Shown piece by piece: positions 31,649-39,436 of a stretch of DNA of 39,631 nt. Below the pieces are notes generated by a model. The model ran no database searches, was not told the origin of the DNA, and worked only from the letters and a program-made list of their open reading frames with translations. The DNA lies in assembly GCA_947572235.1 (NCBI GenBank), contig CANPBB010000012.1:1-39631 (forward strand), in the 5' to 3' direction. How positions within the stretch are numbered: position 1 is the stretch's first letter; each line of letters opens with the position of its first letter. The position numbers and the translations under genes are program-made. This DNA is from an uncultured Clostridia bacterium. Lineage in GTDB: Bacteria; Bacillota; Clostridia; Oscillospirales; Oscillospiraceae.

Positions 31649-32149
31649 ATATTTCAGAGGGCCTTGGTCTTGGGCTGTCCCGGCTCTGGGAAGAGCACCT
31701 TCGCCCGGCAGCTGCGGGACATCACCGGACTTCCACTGCACTACTTGGACATGATCTGGCACCTGCCGGACCGGACCACTGTCCCCAAGGAAGTATTTGA
31801 CCGCCGCCTCTTGGAACTTGCGGCCGGGGAGCGGTGGATCATCGACGGCAACTACCGGCGGACCATCGAGCCGCGTCTGCGCGCCTGCGACGCCGTGTTT
31901 CTCTTCGACCTGCCGGTGGAGGACTGCTTGGCCGGGGCAATGGCCCGGGTGGGGCATCGGCGGGAGGACATGCCTTGGGTGGAGGAGGCGATAGATGACG
32001 AGTTTCGCCAGTGGATACTGGACTTTCCGCGGGACCAGCTGCCGGCAATCTATGAGTATCTCTCCCGGTATGGGGAGGGGCGGGAGATCACTGTGTTCCG
32101 CTCCCGGCGGGAGGCGGAGACATATTTGGATGTCTTGGCGTGCCGGTGA
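31649..32149 (+). CDS. P-loop nucleoside/adenylate kinase-like protein (topology modulation/FlaR family)
   Basis: The roughly 166-residue protein begins FQRALVLGCPGSGKSTFA, a P-loop GCPGSGKST at the extreme N-terminus. It continues with LPLHYLDMIWHLPDRTTVPK, GERWIIDGNYRRTIEPRLRA and a lid-like VGHRREDMPWVEEAIDDEFR. This pattern matches the DNA topology modulation protein (FlaR)/adenylate-kinase-like family. No ATG, GTG or TTG sits at the natural start. The near-perfect ribosome binding site AGGAGGGG (31635-31642) is 6 nt before an ATA at 31649. A TTG at 31664 would remove the residues before the P-loop strand. The start is therefore unusual. Confidence 0.8.
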   Translation: MFQRALVLGCPGSGKSTFARQLRDITGLPLHYLDMIWHLPDRTTVPKEVFDRRLLELAAGERWIIDGNYRRTIEPRLRACDAVFLFDLPVEDCLAGAMARVGHRREDMPWVEEAIDDEFRQWILDFPRDQLPAIYEYLSRYGEGREITVFRSRREAETYLDVLACR

Positions 32150-32158
32150 GAATTTCTC

Positions 32159-32187
32159 TTGTTTCATGGCGGAAAAGGTGGTATGAT
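32159..32187 (+). promoter_or_regulatory. Promoter for the metH-like operon
   Basis: TTGTTT (32159-32164) and TATGAT (32182-32187) are 17 bp apart. The start of transcription would be near 32194, leaving about 47 nt before the ATG. This leader is too short for a SAM riboswitch, and no S-box motif is seen. Confidence 0.6.
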
Positions 32188-32240
32188 ACCAGCAATTTCA
32201 CCACAGGAAAAATGGACGATTTGGGAAAGGGGAGAGGCAT

Positions 32241-34568
32241 ATGCTGGATTTAACCCGGTACTATCTGTTTGACGGCGGTATGGGCACCATGCTGCAGGAG
32301 CGGGGGCTTCAGGCGGGGGGGAAGCCGGAGCTTTTGAATCTCAGCGCCCCGGAGGTGGTGCGGGACACCCACGCCGCCTATGTGGAGTCGGGGGCGGACA
32401 TCATCACCACCAACACCTTTGGCGCCAGCCGCCACAAGCTGGGGTGCGATCCCGCGCCCTATATCGAGGCGGCGGTGCGGTTGGCCCGGGAGGCTGGCGC
32501 GTCTCTGACGGCGCTGGATATCGGCCCCTTGGGGGCCATGCTCCAACCCATGGGGGAGATGCCCTTCGAATTGGCCTGCGACCTCTTTGCCGAGCAGGTG
32601 GAGGCCGGCGTCCGAGCCGGAGCGGACTTGATTTTGGTGGAGACCATGTCTGACCTCTTGGAGTGCAAGGCGGCGGTTCTGGCGGCTAAGGAGCACAGCA
32701 ATCTGCCGGTGTTCGCCACCATGACCTTCGGCGCCGATGGCCGCACCTTCTTGGGCACCGAGCCCAGGACTGCCGCGGTGACACTGACGGCTCTGGGGGT
32801 GGACGCGGTGGGGATCAACTGCTCCTTGGGTCCTCGAGAGCTGCTGCCTATGGTGCGGGAGATGGTTCGCTGTACCCATCTGCCCCTCGTTGTCCAGCCC
32901 AACGCCGGCCTCCCCAAGCTGGTGGACGGTCAGACGGTGTTCCAAGTGGGGGCGGAGGAGTTTGCGGACTGTATGGCAGCGTTTTTGGAGGAGGGCGCGG
33001 CCATCTTAGGTGGCTGCTGCGGTACCACTCCACGGCACATTGCCGCCGTGAAGGCCCTGCTGACAGGCCGTCGTCCGACCCAGCGGCAGCCTGACGGCAT
33101 CTGTCGTCTGGCCGGCTGGCAGCGGGTGGTGGAGATGACCGCCGACAGCATCGCTACCGTGGGGGAGCGGGTGAATCCCACCGGTCGGCGGCGTTTGAAG
33201 GAGGCGCTGTACCGGCGGGATTACGCCTATGCCGCCGAGCTGGCCATCGCGCAGGAGCGGGAGGGGGCGGATTTCCTGGTGGTAAACGCCGGCCTGCCGG
33301 ATATTGACGAGGTGGAGGCGCTGCCTCAGCTGGTGCAGGCGCTGCAAAGGGTATCCCCTTTACCCCTTGTCATCGACAGTGCCAACCCAAAAGCCTTGGA
33401 GAAAGCGGCGCGGCTTTACAGCGGACGGCCTGTTTTGAACTCCGTCAACGGTACGGCGGAGAGCATAAGTGCCGTTCTGCCCATCGTGAAGAAGTACGGC
33501 GCCGCCGTCATCGCTCTGACCTTGGACGAGGATGGCATCTCCCCTGAGCCTGCGGCCCGCTGCGCTCTGGCGGAGCGGATCGCGGCGGCGGGGGAGGCCG
33601 CGGGGATTCCCAAGAAGGACTTTTTCATCGACTGTTTGACCTTGGCCGCCTCGGTCAGCGGTGCGGAGGTGATGGCGGCGGCGGAGGCCCTCCGACTTTG
33701 TCGGAAGAAGGGGTTTAAGACGGTGCTGGGAGTGTCCAATGTCTCTCACGGCCTGCCCAATCGGGAGGCTCTGAATTGTACCTTCCTCTCTGCCGCCCTG
33801 TTGGCGGGGCTGAACTTGGCCATTGTGAACACCGGTTGTCCGGCGGTGATGGAGACCATCGCCGCTGTCCGGGTGCTCTCGGGGGCGGATCAGGGCTGTG
33901 CGGACTACATTGCCGCCTACGCCGCGGCCCCTCAGACCGCCGGTGAGGGCCTTCAGGCCGGCTTGGAGGAGCTGATCCTCCGGGGGATTAAGAGCGAGGT
34001 ACCCGCCGTTACCGAGGCCCTTTTAGAGCGGGAGAGCCCCCTTGACGTGGTCAACCGCCGGATTGTTCCCGTCTTGGAGACAGTGGGGGAGCGGTACGAG
34101 CGAGGGGAGCTGTTCCTGCCCCAGCTGATGGCCTCAGCGGAGGCGGTGAAGGCCGCCTTCACGGTGATTAACCGGCGCCTGCCCCAAGGGGCGGAGAGCA
34201 AGGGCACCATTCTTTTGGCTACGGTCAAAGGCGATATCCACGATATCGGAAAGAACATCGTGCGGATGCTGCTGGAGAACTACGGCTACCGCATTGTGGA
34301 CTTGGGCCGGGATGTGACACCGGAGGCGGTGGTGGAGGCCGCGGCGCGGGAGGGAGCTTTGCTGATCGGACTCAGCTCCCTGATGACCACCACCGCCCAG
34401 AACATCGCCGTGACCATCCAGGCCCTGCGGAAGGCGGGGGTAAAGGCCAAGGTGATGGTGGGCGGCGCGGTGGTGACACAGGAATTTGCCGACCAGATCG
34501 GCGCGGACTTCTACGCTAAGGACGCCAACCAGTCCGCCCGGTACGCCGCCGAGGTGTTCGCCAAGTGA
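32241..34568 (+). CDS. Cobalamin-dependent methionine synthase, short form without reactivation domain
   Basis: This 775-residue protein transfers a methyl group from methyltetrahydrofolate through cobalamin to homocysteine. Domains in order are homocysteine-binding (FDGGMGTMLQERG at residue 9; zinc cysteines in GINCSLGPRE and GGCCGTTPRH), folate-binding (TVGERVNPTGRRRLKEALYR; DSANPKALEKAARLY), the cobalamin cap (PLDVVNRRIVPVLETVGERY), and the Rossmann B12 domain with the lower-ligand motif KGDIHDIGKNIVRMLLENYG. The C-terminal SAM-dependent reactivation domain of E. coli MetH (about 1,220 residues) is absent, as usual in Clostridia, where a separate activase may act. The ATG follows AAAGGGGAGAGG. 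A GNAT gene overlaps its end. Confidence 0.9.
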   Translation: MLDLTRYYLFDGGMGTMLQERGLQAGGKPELLNLSAPEVVRDTHAAYVESGADIITTNTFGASRHKLGCDPAPYIEAAVRLAREAGASLTALDIGPLGAMLQPMGEMPFELACDLFAEQVEAGVRAGADLILVETMSDLLECKAAVLAAKEHSNLPVFATMTFGADGRTFLGTEPRTAAVTLTALGVDAVGINCSLGPRELLPMVREMVRCTHLPLVVQPNAGLPKLVDGQTVFQVGAEEFADCMAAFLEEGAAILGGCCGTTPRHIAAVKALLTGRRPTQRQPDGICRLAGWQRVVEMTADSIATVGERVNPTGRRRLKEALYRRDYAYAAELAIAQEREGADFLVVNAGLPDIDEVEALPQLVQALQRVSPLPLVIDSANPKALEKAARLYSGRPVLNSVNGTAESISAVLPIVKKYGAAVIALTLDEDGISPEPAARCALAERIAAAGEAAGIPKKDFFIDCLTLAASVSGAEVMAAAEALRLCRKKGFKTVLGVSNVSHGLPNREALNCTFLSAALLAGLNLAIVNTGCPAVMETIAAVRVLSGADQGCADYIAAYAAAPQTAGEGLQAGLEELILRGIKSEVPAVTEALLERESPLDVVNRRIVPVLETVGERYERGELFLPQLMASAEAVKAAFTVINRRLPQGAESKGTILLATVKGDIHDIGKNIVRMLLENYGYRIVDLGRDVTPEAVVEAAAREGALLIGLSSLMTTTAQNIAVTIQALRKAGVKAKVMVGGAVVTQEFADQIGADFYAKDANQSARYAAEVFAK

Positions 34569-35053
34569 GGGCGGCTCTCAGGAATATCTCCCTCCAAAAC
34601 CTTCAGATGTGCCCGGAGCGCCAGAGGGACGCCGCGGCTTGGTTCCACAGCAAGTGGGGGATCCCACAGGATGCCTATTGGGAGAGCACGGAGGACAGCC
34701 TCGCCGGCCCCGGCCCGGTGCCCCAGTGGTACTTGGCTTTGGATGAAGAGACTGGGGAGATCGCAGGCGGCGCGGGAGTCATTGAGAACGACTTCCACCA
34801 GCGGAAGGATCTGCGCCCCAACCTCTGCGCCCTCTACGTGGAGGAGCGGTACCGCCGCCGTGGAATAGCCGGGGCGCTGCTGCACCGGATCGCAGAGGAT
34901 ATGGCGGCGCAGGGCGCGGATACCCTCTACCTGGTTATGGACCACACCTCCTTCTACGAGCGGTACGGCTGGGAATTTTTGTGTATGGTCCGGGAGGAGA
35001 GCAGTTTGGCGCAGACAAGGCTGTATGTCCACCGTCAGCGCCTGATAGAGTAA
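34565..35053 (+). CDS. GNAT family N-acetyltransferase
   Basis: The 162-residue protein has the acetyl-CoA binding motif in LCALYVEERYRRRGIAGALL, where RRRGIA is the pyrophosphate loop. VIENDFHQRKDL lies before it, and the strand and helix TLYLVMDHTSFYERYGWEFL follow it. The acceptor is unknown. The GTG start overlaps the MetH stop by 4 bp, so the two are translationally coupled; whether the acetyltransferase acts in methionine metabolism is not shown. Confidence 0.88.
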   Translation: MRAALRNISLQNLQMCPERQRDAAAWFHSKWGIPQDAYWESTEDSLAGPGPVPQWYLALDEETGEIAGGAGVIENDFHQRKDLRPNLCALYVEERYRRRGIAGALLHRIAEDMAAQGADTLYLVMDHTSFYERYGWEFLCMVREESSLAQTRLYVHRQRLIE

Positions 35054-35074
35054 AGCGGGAAGGAGAGATTATAT

Positions 35075-35548
35075 ATGCGTGAGATTCCCTGGAAACTGGA
35101 GAACCCCGTCAAGATCACCGAGGCGGAGCTGACCACTCTGGAGGAGCAGTACGGCTTCCGCCTGCCGGAGGACCTGCGGCAGTTCTGTCTGCGCTACAAC
35201 GGCGGTCTGCTCCCCACCGGCACGGAGCTGAATCCGGAGGACTGCCGCCTGACGGACTTTTTAGCCATCAAGTACCCGGTGATGGATAAAATCCCCACCA
35301 TGGACACGCTGCTGAAGTGGCAGGCCATGGACGGCTTCATCCCCATGAATCTGGTCCCCTTCTGCGATGACGAGGCGGGGGACTCCTACTACATCCGCGT
35401 GGACGAGGCGGGCTACGGGAAGATCTACTACATCTTCCACGAATTTTTGAATGACTTTCTGTCCGACCCGGAGGGGGAGGGCCTTGTCGCCGGCAGCTTT
35501 ACCGAGTTTTTGGACATGATCCATTTCCCGGAAGTGCCTGAAGCCTGA
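35075..35548 (+). CDS. SMI1/KNR4 family protein
   Basis: This 157-residue protein carries the SMI1/KNR4 signature ITEAELTTLEEQYGFRLPED followed by FCLRYNGGLLPTGTE and later FCDDEAGDSYYIRVDEAG and LVAGSFTEFLDMI. In bacteria these domains often act as immunity proteins against polymorphic toxins, but many are standalone of unknown role. No toxin lies nearby. GGAAGGAGAG precedes the ATG, 22 bp after the GNAT gene. Confidence 0.9.
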   Translation: MREIPWKLENPVKITEAELTTLEEQYGFRLPEDLRQFCLRYNGGLLPTGTELNPEDCRLTDFLAIKYPVMDKIPTMDTLLKWQAMDGFIPMNLVPFCDDEAGDSYYIRVDEAGYGKIYYIFHEFLNDFLSDPEGEGLVAGSFTEFLDMIHFPEVPEA

Positions 35549-35565
35549 ATCTTTTGCCTTGGTAC

Positions 35566-35594
35566 TTGAAAAACGGCGAAAAGTGGGGTATACT
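35566..35594 (+). promoter_or_regulatory. Promoter for the DUF1858 gene
   Basis: TTGAAA (35566-35571) and TATACT (35589-35594) are 17 bp apart. Transcription should start near 35601, 40 nt before the gene. Confidence 0.7.
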
Positions 35595-35641
35595 ACAGCA
35601 TATCTTGCCTATCCTATTTCACAATCGGAGGACACTTCACT

Positions 35642-35842
35642 ATGATCAATATCACCAAGGACACCATCATCGGCGATATCTTGGACATCGCCCCCCAGAC
35701 GGCTCCCATCTTCCTGTCCATCGGGATGCACTGCTTGGGCTGCCCCTCCAGCCGGGGCGAGACCGTGGCCGAGGCCTGCGCCGCCCACAACGTGGACTGT
35801 GACTCCCTTCTGCGGGCGGTAAACGAGGCGGCGAATCAGTAA
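35642..35842 (+). CDS. DUF1858 domain protein
   Basis: The 66-residue protein is essentially one DUF1858 domain: NITKDTIIGDILDIAPQTAP, then MHCLGCPSSRGETVAEAC with the two-cysteine CLGC motif, and AHNVDCDSLLRAVNEA. DUF1858 proteins are small helical proteins often associated with anaerobic redox or iron-sulfur enzymes; the exact role is unknown. It has its own promoter, AATCGGAGGACAC as its ribosome binding region, and a terminator after it, so it is a single-gene unit. Confidence 0.93.
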   Translation: MINITKDTIIGDILDIAPQTAPIFLSIGMHCLGCPSSRGETVAEACAAHNVDCDSLLRAVNEAANQ

Positions 35843-35853
35843 AAGACGTCAAA

Positions 35854-35891
35854 AAAAGAGGCGGTATGGCTAATGCCATACCGCCTCTTTT
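35854..35891. terminator. Strong bidirectional terminator
   Basis: AAAAGAGGCGGTATGGC pairs perfectly with GCCATACCGCCTCTTTT around TAAT. It serves the DUF1858 gene and the leftward P-II gene that ends 4 bp beyond. Confidence 0.95.
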
Positions 35892-35894
35892 GTC

Positions 35895-36569
35895 TTAATC
35901 AATATGCACCATATCCTCAATAGGCAGGGAACACAGAACGGCCCCTGCCTCGGTCTGGGCGCCGTGCTGGGCGTGGATAGCCTCCAGAATGGGCCCCCGC
36001 AGCTCCTTAGGGGAGACGATGAGCAGCAGCTCCTTCTCCGTCTGCCACGCCTCGCCGAAGGACCGGTCCAGCTGCTCGTCACCGGACCAGCGGGCCTTGA
36101 GGATGGTCCCCCCTCTGGCTCCGGCCTTCTTGGCGGTCTCCATCACCGCGCCGGTGGTGCCCCGGTTGATGATGGCTAAAATCAGACTGTTCTTTGTCTG
36201 CGGCACATCGTCGCCTCCGTTCTCTTTTTCCAATTTTGTCTTTACTAAGATGATGGCGGAGAGCAGGTTGCTCACCGCGTCCATGGGCAGGATAAAGGCG
36301 ATGCCCCGGGTCCGCATGGTCCCGTGGAGCTCGTCGGAGAGCTTACGGAACAGGGCGCGGGCGGTGGACTGGGGCGTCAGACTGAACAGCACATCCTTCT
36401 CCGAGCTGCCGATGCCCAAGATGTCCAAAATCTCCGAGGTGGCGGTGCCCACACCCTCGCAGTGGATGTGCGTAAAAACCTGATGCTCCTGATAGAGCCG
36501 GCGGACCTTGTTGCCTTTGCCCCGCTCCACGATGGTGACAATCAACCTGAGCTGCTGGGACGGTTTCAT
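35895..36569 (-). CDS. Two-domain P-II-like regulatory protein
   Basis: The 224-residue protein looks like two fused P-II/CutA-like ferredoxin folds. The first runs LRLIVTIVERGKGNKVRRLY to CEGVGTATSEILDILGIG. The second runs NSLILAIINRGTTGAVMETA to ARGGTILKARW, ending in KELLLIVSPKELRGPILEAI. P-II proteins sense ATP/ADP and 2-oxoglutarate and gate membrane transporters or enzymes; the canonical T-loop tyrosine is not evident. The ATG follows GAGGGGCGATG on the minus strand. It lies 15 bp downstream of the DUF1538 membrane gene, so the pair is an operon in which the P-II-like protein probably controls that membrane protein. Confidence 0.82.
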   Translation of the reverse strand: MKPSQQLRLIVTIVERGKGNKVRRLYQEHQVFTHIHCEGVGTATSEILDILGIGSSEKDVLFSLTPQSTARALFRKLSDELHGTMRTRGIAFILPMDAVSNLLSAIILVKTKLEKENGGDDVPQTKNSLILAIINRGTTGAVMETAKKAGARGGTILKARWSGDEQLDRSFGEAWQTEKELLLIVSPKELRGPILEAIHAQHGAQTEAGAVLCSLPIEDMVHID

Positions 36570-36584
36570 CTCATCGCCCCTCCT

Positions 36585-38108
36585 TTACGAGTCATAGTAG
36601 AGAATGCAGTCCTCCGCCTGTCCGATGTAGGCCTCAAACTGCTTGGCGGCAATCCGCTTGCGCATTTCGCTGGAGACACCTAAAAGCTGGATGGTGATCA
36701 GCGGCGTCATGGCCACCATAGCCACCAGACCGAAGGCATCGGTCATCACACTGCCGCCCACAGCCTCACAGGCCCCCATGGCGAAGGGGAGGAGGAAGGT
36801 GGCGGTCATGGGTCCTGAGGCCACGCCGCCGGAGTCGAAGGCGATACCGGTATAGATCTGGGGCACGAAAAAGGTGAGGGCCAGCGAGAGCACATAGCCG
36901 GGGATTAAAAACCAGAGGATGGAGATCCCCGTCAGCACCCGGAGCATGGCAATGCCCACCGAGAGTCCAACGCCCATGGAGAGACTGCGGCGCATGGCGT
37001 GCTGGGACACCGCGCCCATGGACACCTCCTCCACCTGCTTGATGAGCACGTGGACCGCCGGCTCCGCGGCCACGATGTAGTAGCCCATCACCATGCCCAC
37101 GGGGATCAGCAGGAAGGGCCGGGGGCTCTGGGCGATGGTGGCCCCGATAAACTGTCCGGCAGGCATAAAGCCCACGTTGACCCCGGTGAGGAAGAGGACC
37201 AAGCCGATATATGTATAGACAAGGCCGCTGACGATCTTCAAAAGCTCATTGCGCTTGAAGCGGTGGGTGAGAAGCTGGAAGAGGAAGAACATGGCGCAGA
37301 TGGGAACCATAGCCCCGGCCACCTCCCGGACATAGACGGGTAGTGCGGCGGCGAAGGCTTGGGCGGCGTCCCGTGTGGTGGCGATGTCCGCCATGCTCAC
37401 CCCGTGGTAGCTGGCGCTGTCCGGCCGGTAGAAGCTGCCCAAGAGCAGCACGGCGATCACCGGCCCGATGCTGCACAGCGACACCAGACCGAAGCTGTCC
37501 CCGGTGGCGTGCTTGTCACTGCGCACAGAGGCCAGTCCTACGCCCAAGGACATGATGAAGGGCACAGTGATGGGCCCGGTGGTGACACCGCCGGAGTCAA
37601 AGGATACGGGGATGAAGCTCCCCGGTGTCAGGATGGTGAGAAGCAGGACAATGGAGTAGAAGATCAGCAGCAGTGTGGAGAGGCGGAGCTTGATATAGGT
37701 CCGCAGTACCGCCAAGGCCAAAAACAGCCCCACTCCCGCCGCCACGGTGAAAATCAGCACGGTGCTGGGGATGGCGGGTACTTGGGTGGCCAGTACCTGC
37801 AGGTCTGGCTCTGCCATGGTGATCAGAAGGCCCAGCACAAAGGCGGCCAGCAGGGGAAGCGTCAGATGTCTGGCCCGGCCCATCTCCACGCCCATTCCCT
37901 GTCCCATGGGTGTCATGGAGATGTCCGCCCCCAAGGTAAAGAAGCCGATGCCCACGATCAGCAGCAGCGCCCCGAAGAGGAACAGCACCAGCGTCCCCGT
38001 CTGAATGGGGGCAATGGAGACGCACAGCAGCAGGACAATGGCCGTGATAGGCAGAACGGAGGACAGGGATTCCTTGATTTTTTCCATCAGTTGGGGATTG
38101 ATCCGCAC
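36585..38108 (-). CDS. DUF1538 duplicated-repeat membrane protein
   Basis: The 507-residue protein is almost entirely hydrophobic, with about twelve or more membrane segments arranged as two homologous halves. Each half contains a matching signature: VSFDSGGVTTGPITVPFIMS in the first and IAFDSGGVASGPMTATFLLP in the second, followed by GDSFGLVSLCSIGPVIAVLL and TDAFGLVAMVAMTPLITIQL. That is the DUF1538 pattern and implies a transporter or channel with pseudo-symmetry around the FDSGGV-GP motifs. The GTG start at 38108 follows AGAGGAG. The substrate is unknown. The P-II-like gene immediately downstream suggests regulation by nucleotide or carbon/nitrogen status. Confidence 0.88.
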   Translation of the reverse strand: MRINPQLMEKIKESLSSVLPITAIVLLLCVSIAPIQTGTLVLFLFGALLLIVGIGFFTLGADISMTPMGQGMGVEMGRARHLTLPLLAAFVLGLLITMAEPDLQVLATQVPAIPSTVLIFTVAAGVGLFLALAVLRTYIKLRLSTLLLIFYSIVLLLTILTPGSFIPVSFDSGGVTTGPITVPFIMSLGVGLASVRSDKHATGDSFGLVSLCSIGPVIAVLLLGSFYRPDSASYHGVSMADIATTRDAAQAFAAALPVYVREVAGAMVPICAMFFLFQLLTHRFKRNELLKIVSGLVYTYIGLVLFLTGVNVGFMPAGQFIGATIAQSPRPFLLIPVGMVMGYYIVAAEPAVHVLIKQVEEVSMGAVSQHAMRRSLSMGVGLSVGIAMLRVLTGISILWFLIPGYVLSLALTFFVPQIYTGIAFDSGGVASGPMTATFLLPFAMGACEAVGGSVMTDAFGLVAMVAMTPLITIQLLGVSSEMRKRIAAKQFEAYIGQAEDCILYYDS

Positions 38109-38267
38109 AGCGTTTGCTCCTCTCTACGCCTGTTTTCCTCAATTATACAGGAAGGCGTCAGAAAAGTATATGATTCCCTTGTATAGATTTTGTTAAGAAC
38201 CCGCAAAGATGTCTCATGGTGCTAAGCATACGGCTTTCTCATAGCAGTGTTTCGCCGGTAGTGACAG
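38109..38267 (-). promoter_or_regulatory. Leader of the DUF1538 operon
   Basis: A TATAAT on the minus strand (38147-38142) preceded directly by TG lies about 34 bp upstream of the DUF1538 start; no good -35 is seen. The rest of the region is the end of the tocopherol-cyclase-like unit without a clear terminator. Confidence 0.45.
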
Positions 38268-39161
38268 TCAATCTGCTGAGGAGTACTCAAAACTGGCATT
38301 TGAGCCTGTGTGCTGAAACAGGAGGTTGTCTCCGTGCCAGAAGCGGTAGCGCACCTCTGCGCAGAGGCTCTCGTGGATGGTGCGCTCCATGCGGCCCTCC
38401 ACCGGGGCGCGGAGAGGCTGCCGCTGTTCGTTCAGCAGCTCCGCCTCCAGCCGGTACTTCCCTTGACGGATTATCGCCCCGGTAGGGGACCATGTCTCGA
38501 TTTTGACGCCCCGGTAGGTGGCCAGACGGTATTCCCAGCCACCATAAAAAACGGAGCAGATACAGCCGGTGAAGCTGACTGCAGGCAGAGGAATCGTCGC
38601 AATGGCGAGCATCAGGCTGCCCCGCTCCGGCCCGTCAAAAAGGCACTGGGTCCAGAGGTATGCACTGGGAAAGGAGCGGCCACGGTCTGTCTCGATATAA
38701 CCAACTCCCTTAGAGAAATCCAAGTGCTCGCCGTTCAGCTTCAGTGATCCCTCCAGGGGATGTCCCATGCTGGTGATACCATGGGAGCACTGCATCCCCG
38801 CGAAAAACCGAAAGGGGCCCATGATGTCGGACCGGAGGACGGTAAAGGGGCCGTAGCGCAAGGTACCTTGGAGGAGAAGACCATCCCGCCGGACATGGAG
38901 GCTGAGCCCCTGCTCGCCGAAACTGGACTGTCCGATTTGCACTTGGAAGGGCTGACGGGAAATTTGAAGCTGTGACGCCGGATACTCCAGCCACCATGCC
39001 TGATCCTTCGTAATGATCTGGAGAGAGGCGGTGCGGTGTCCTTCTCTGTCCGTATGGAACGCGGGGATCAGCGCCAAGGTCTGCCCCTGCGGATTCTGGT
39101 GCTTGAAATACCAGCCCTCAAAATAGGGGCCTGTCCTGTTTATGCTGAGAAAAAATCCCAT
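38268..39161 (-). CDS. Tocopherol cyclase-like (lipocalin-type) protein
   Basis: The 297-residue protein opens GFFLSINRTGPYFEGWYFKH, the hallmark of tocopherol-cyclase-like and related lipocalin-type proteins. It continues with TLALIPAFHTDREGHRTASL, SDIMGPFRFFAGMQCSHGIT, KGVGYIETDRGRSFPSAYLW and GCICSVFYGGWEYRLATYRG. In plants and cyanobacteria this fold closes the chromanol ring; Clostridia have no tocopherol pathway, so the bacterial members must do something else, perhaps bind a lipid or quinone. I chose the ATG at 39161 because GAGGTG is 9 nt upstream and the family motif begins there; an upstream ATG at 39239 adds an unlikely tail. There is no signal peptide. Confidence 0.85.
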   Translation of the reverse strand: MGFFLSINRTGPYFEGWYFKHQNPQGQTLALIPAFHTDREGHRTASLQIITKDQAWWLEYPASQLQISRQPFQVQIGQSSFGEQGLSLHVRRDGLLLQGTLRYGPFTVLRSDIMGPFRFFAGMQCSHGITSMGHPLEGSLKLNGEHLDFSKGVGYIETDRGRSFPSAYLWTQCLFDGPERGSLMLAIATIPLPAVSFTGCICSVFYGGWEYRLATYRGVKIETWSPTGAIIRQGKYRLEAELLNEQRQPLRAPVEGRMERTIHESLCAEVRYRFWHGDNLLFQHTGSNASFEYSSAD

Positions 39162-39371
39162 GATAACCATCACCTCAGCTTCAGTTTTCCCTGAATCTGT
39201 GGATTTTATATGGGAGCAATGTCCTTTCAGCCGCACCATTTCTTACGCAGACAGGCCAATTTCCACCGTCTCCCTTCCGTCTGATTTAGAATCATAGCAA
39301 CCATTGGTGGGGGTGTCCGGCGCACCTCCATGCCGCGCCTGTTTGGAATAAAAAATAAAGAGGGAGTTTTA
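39162..39371. other. Divergent intergenic region
   Basis: About 210 bp between the tocopherol-cyclase-like gene and the final gene. Apart from short frames with no ribosome binding site I see nothing beyond the promoter listed next. Confidence 0.35.
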
Positions 39372-39399
39372 TTGGACAGATCCTGTCGTAAACTATAAG
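39372..39399 (+). promoter_or_regulatory. Promoter of the final gene
   Basis: TTGGAC (39372-39377) and TATAAG (39394-39399) are 16 bp apart, about 38 bp before the ribosome binding site of the last gene. Confidence 0.5.
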
Positions 39400-39436
39400 T
39401 ATCATATGAGATGGCAAGTCAAAAGGAGGATATTTG

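Noticed and set aside
32150..32240. SAM or cobalamin riboswitch ahead of the methionine synthase gene
   Set aside because: The leader is under 50 nt from the predicted start and has no S-box or B12-box motif.
37359..38186. 275-codon rightward frame opposite the DUF1538 gene
   Set aside because: The H/G/Q-rich product is an antisense shadow of membrane-protein codons.
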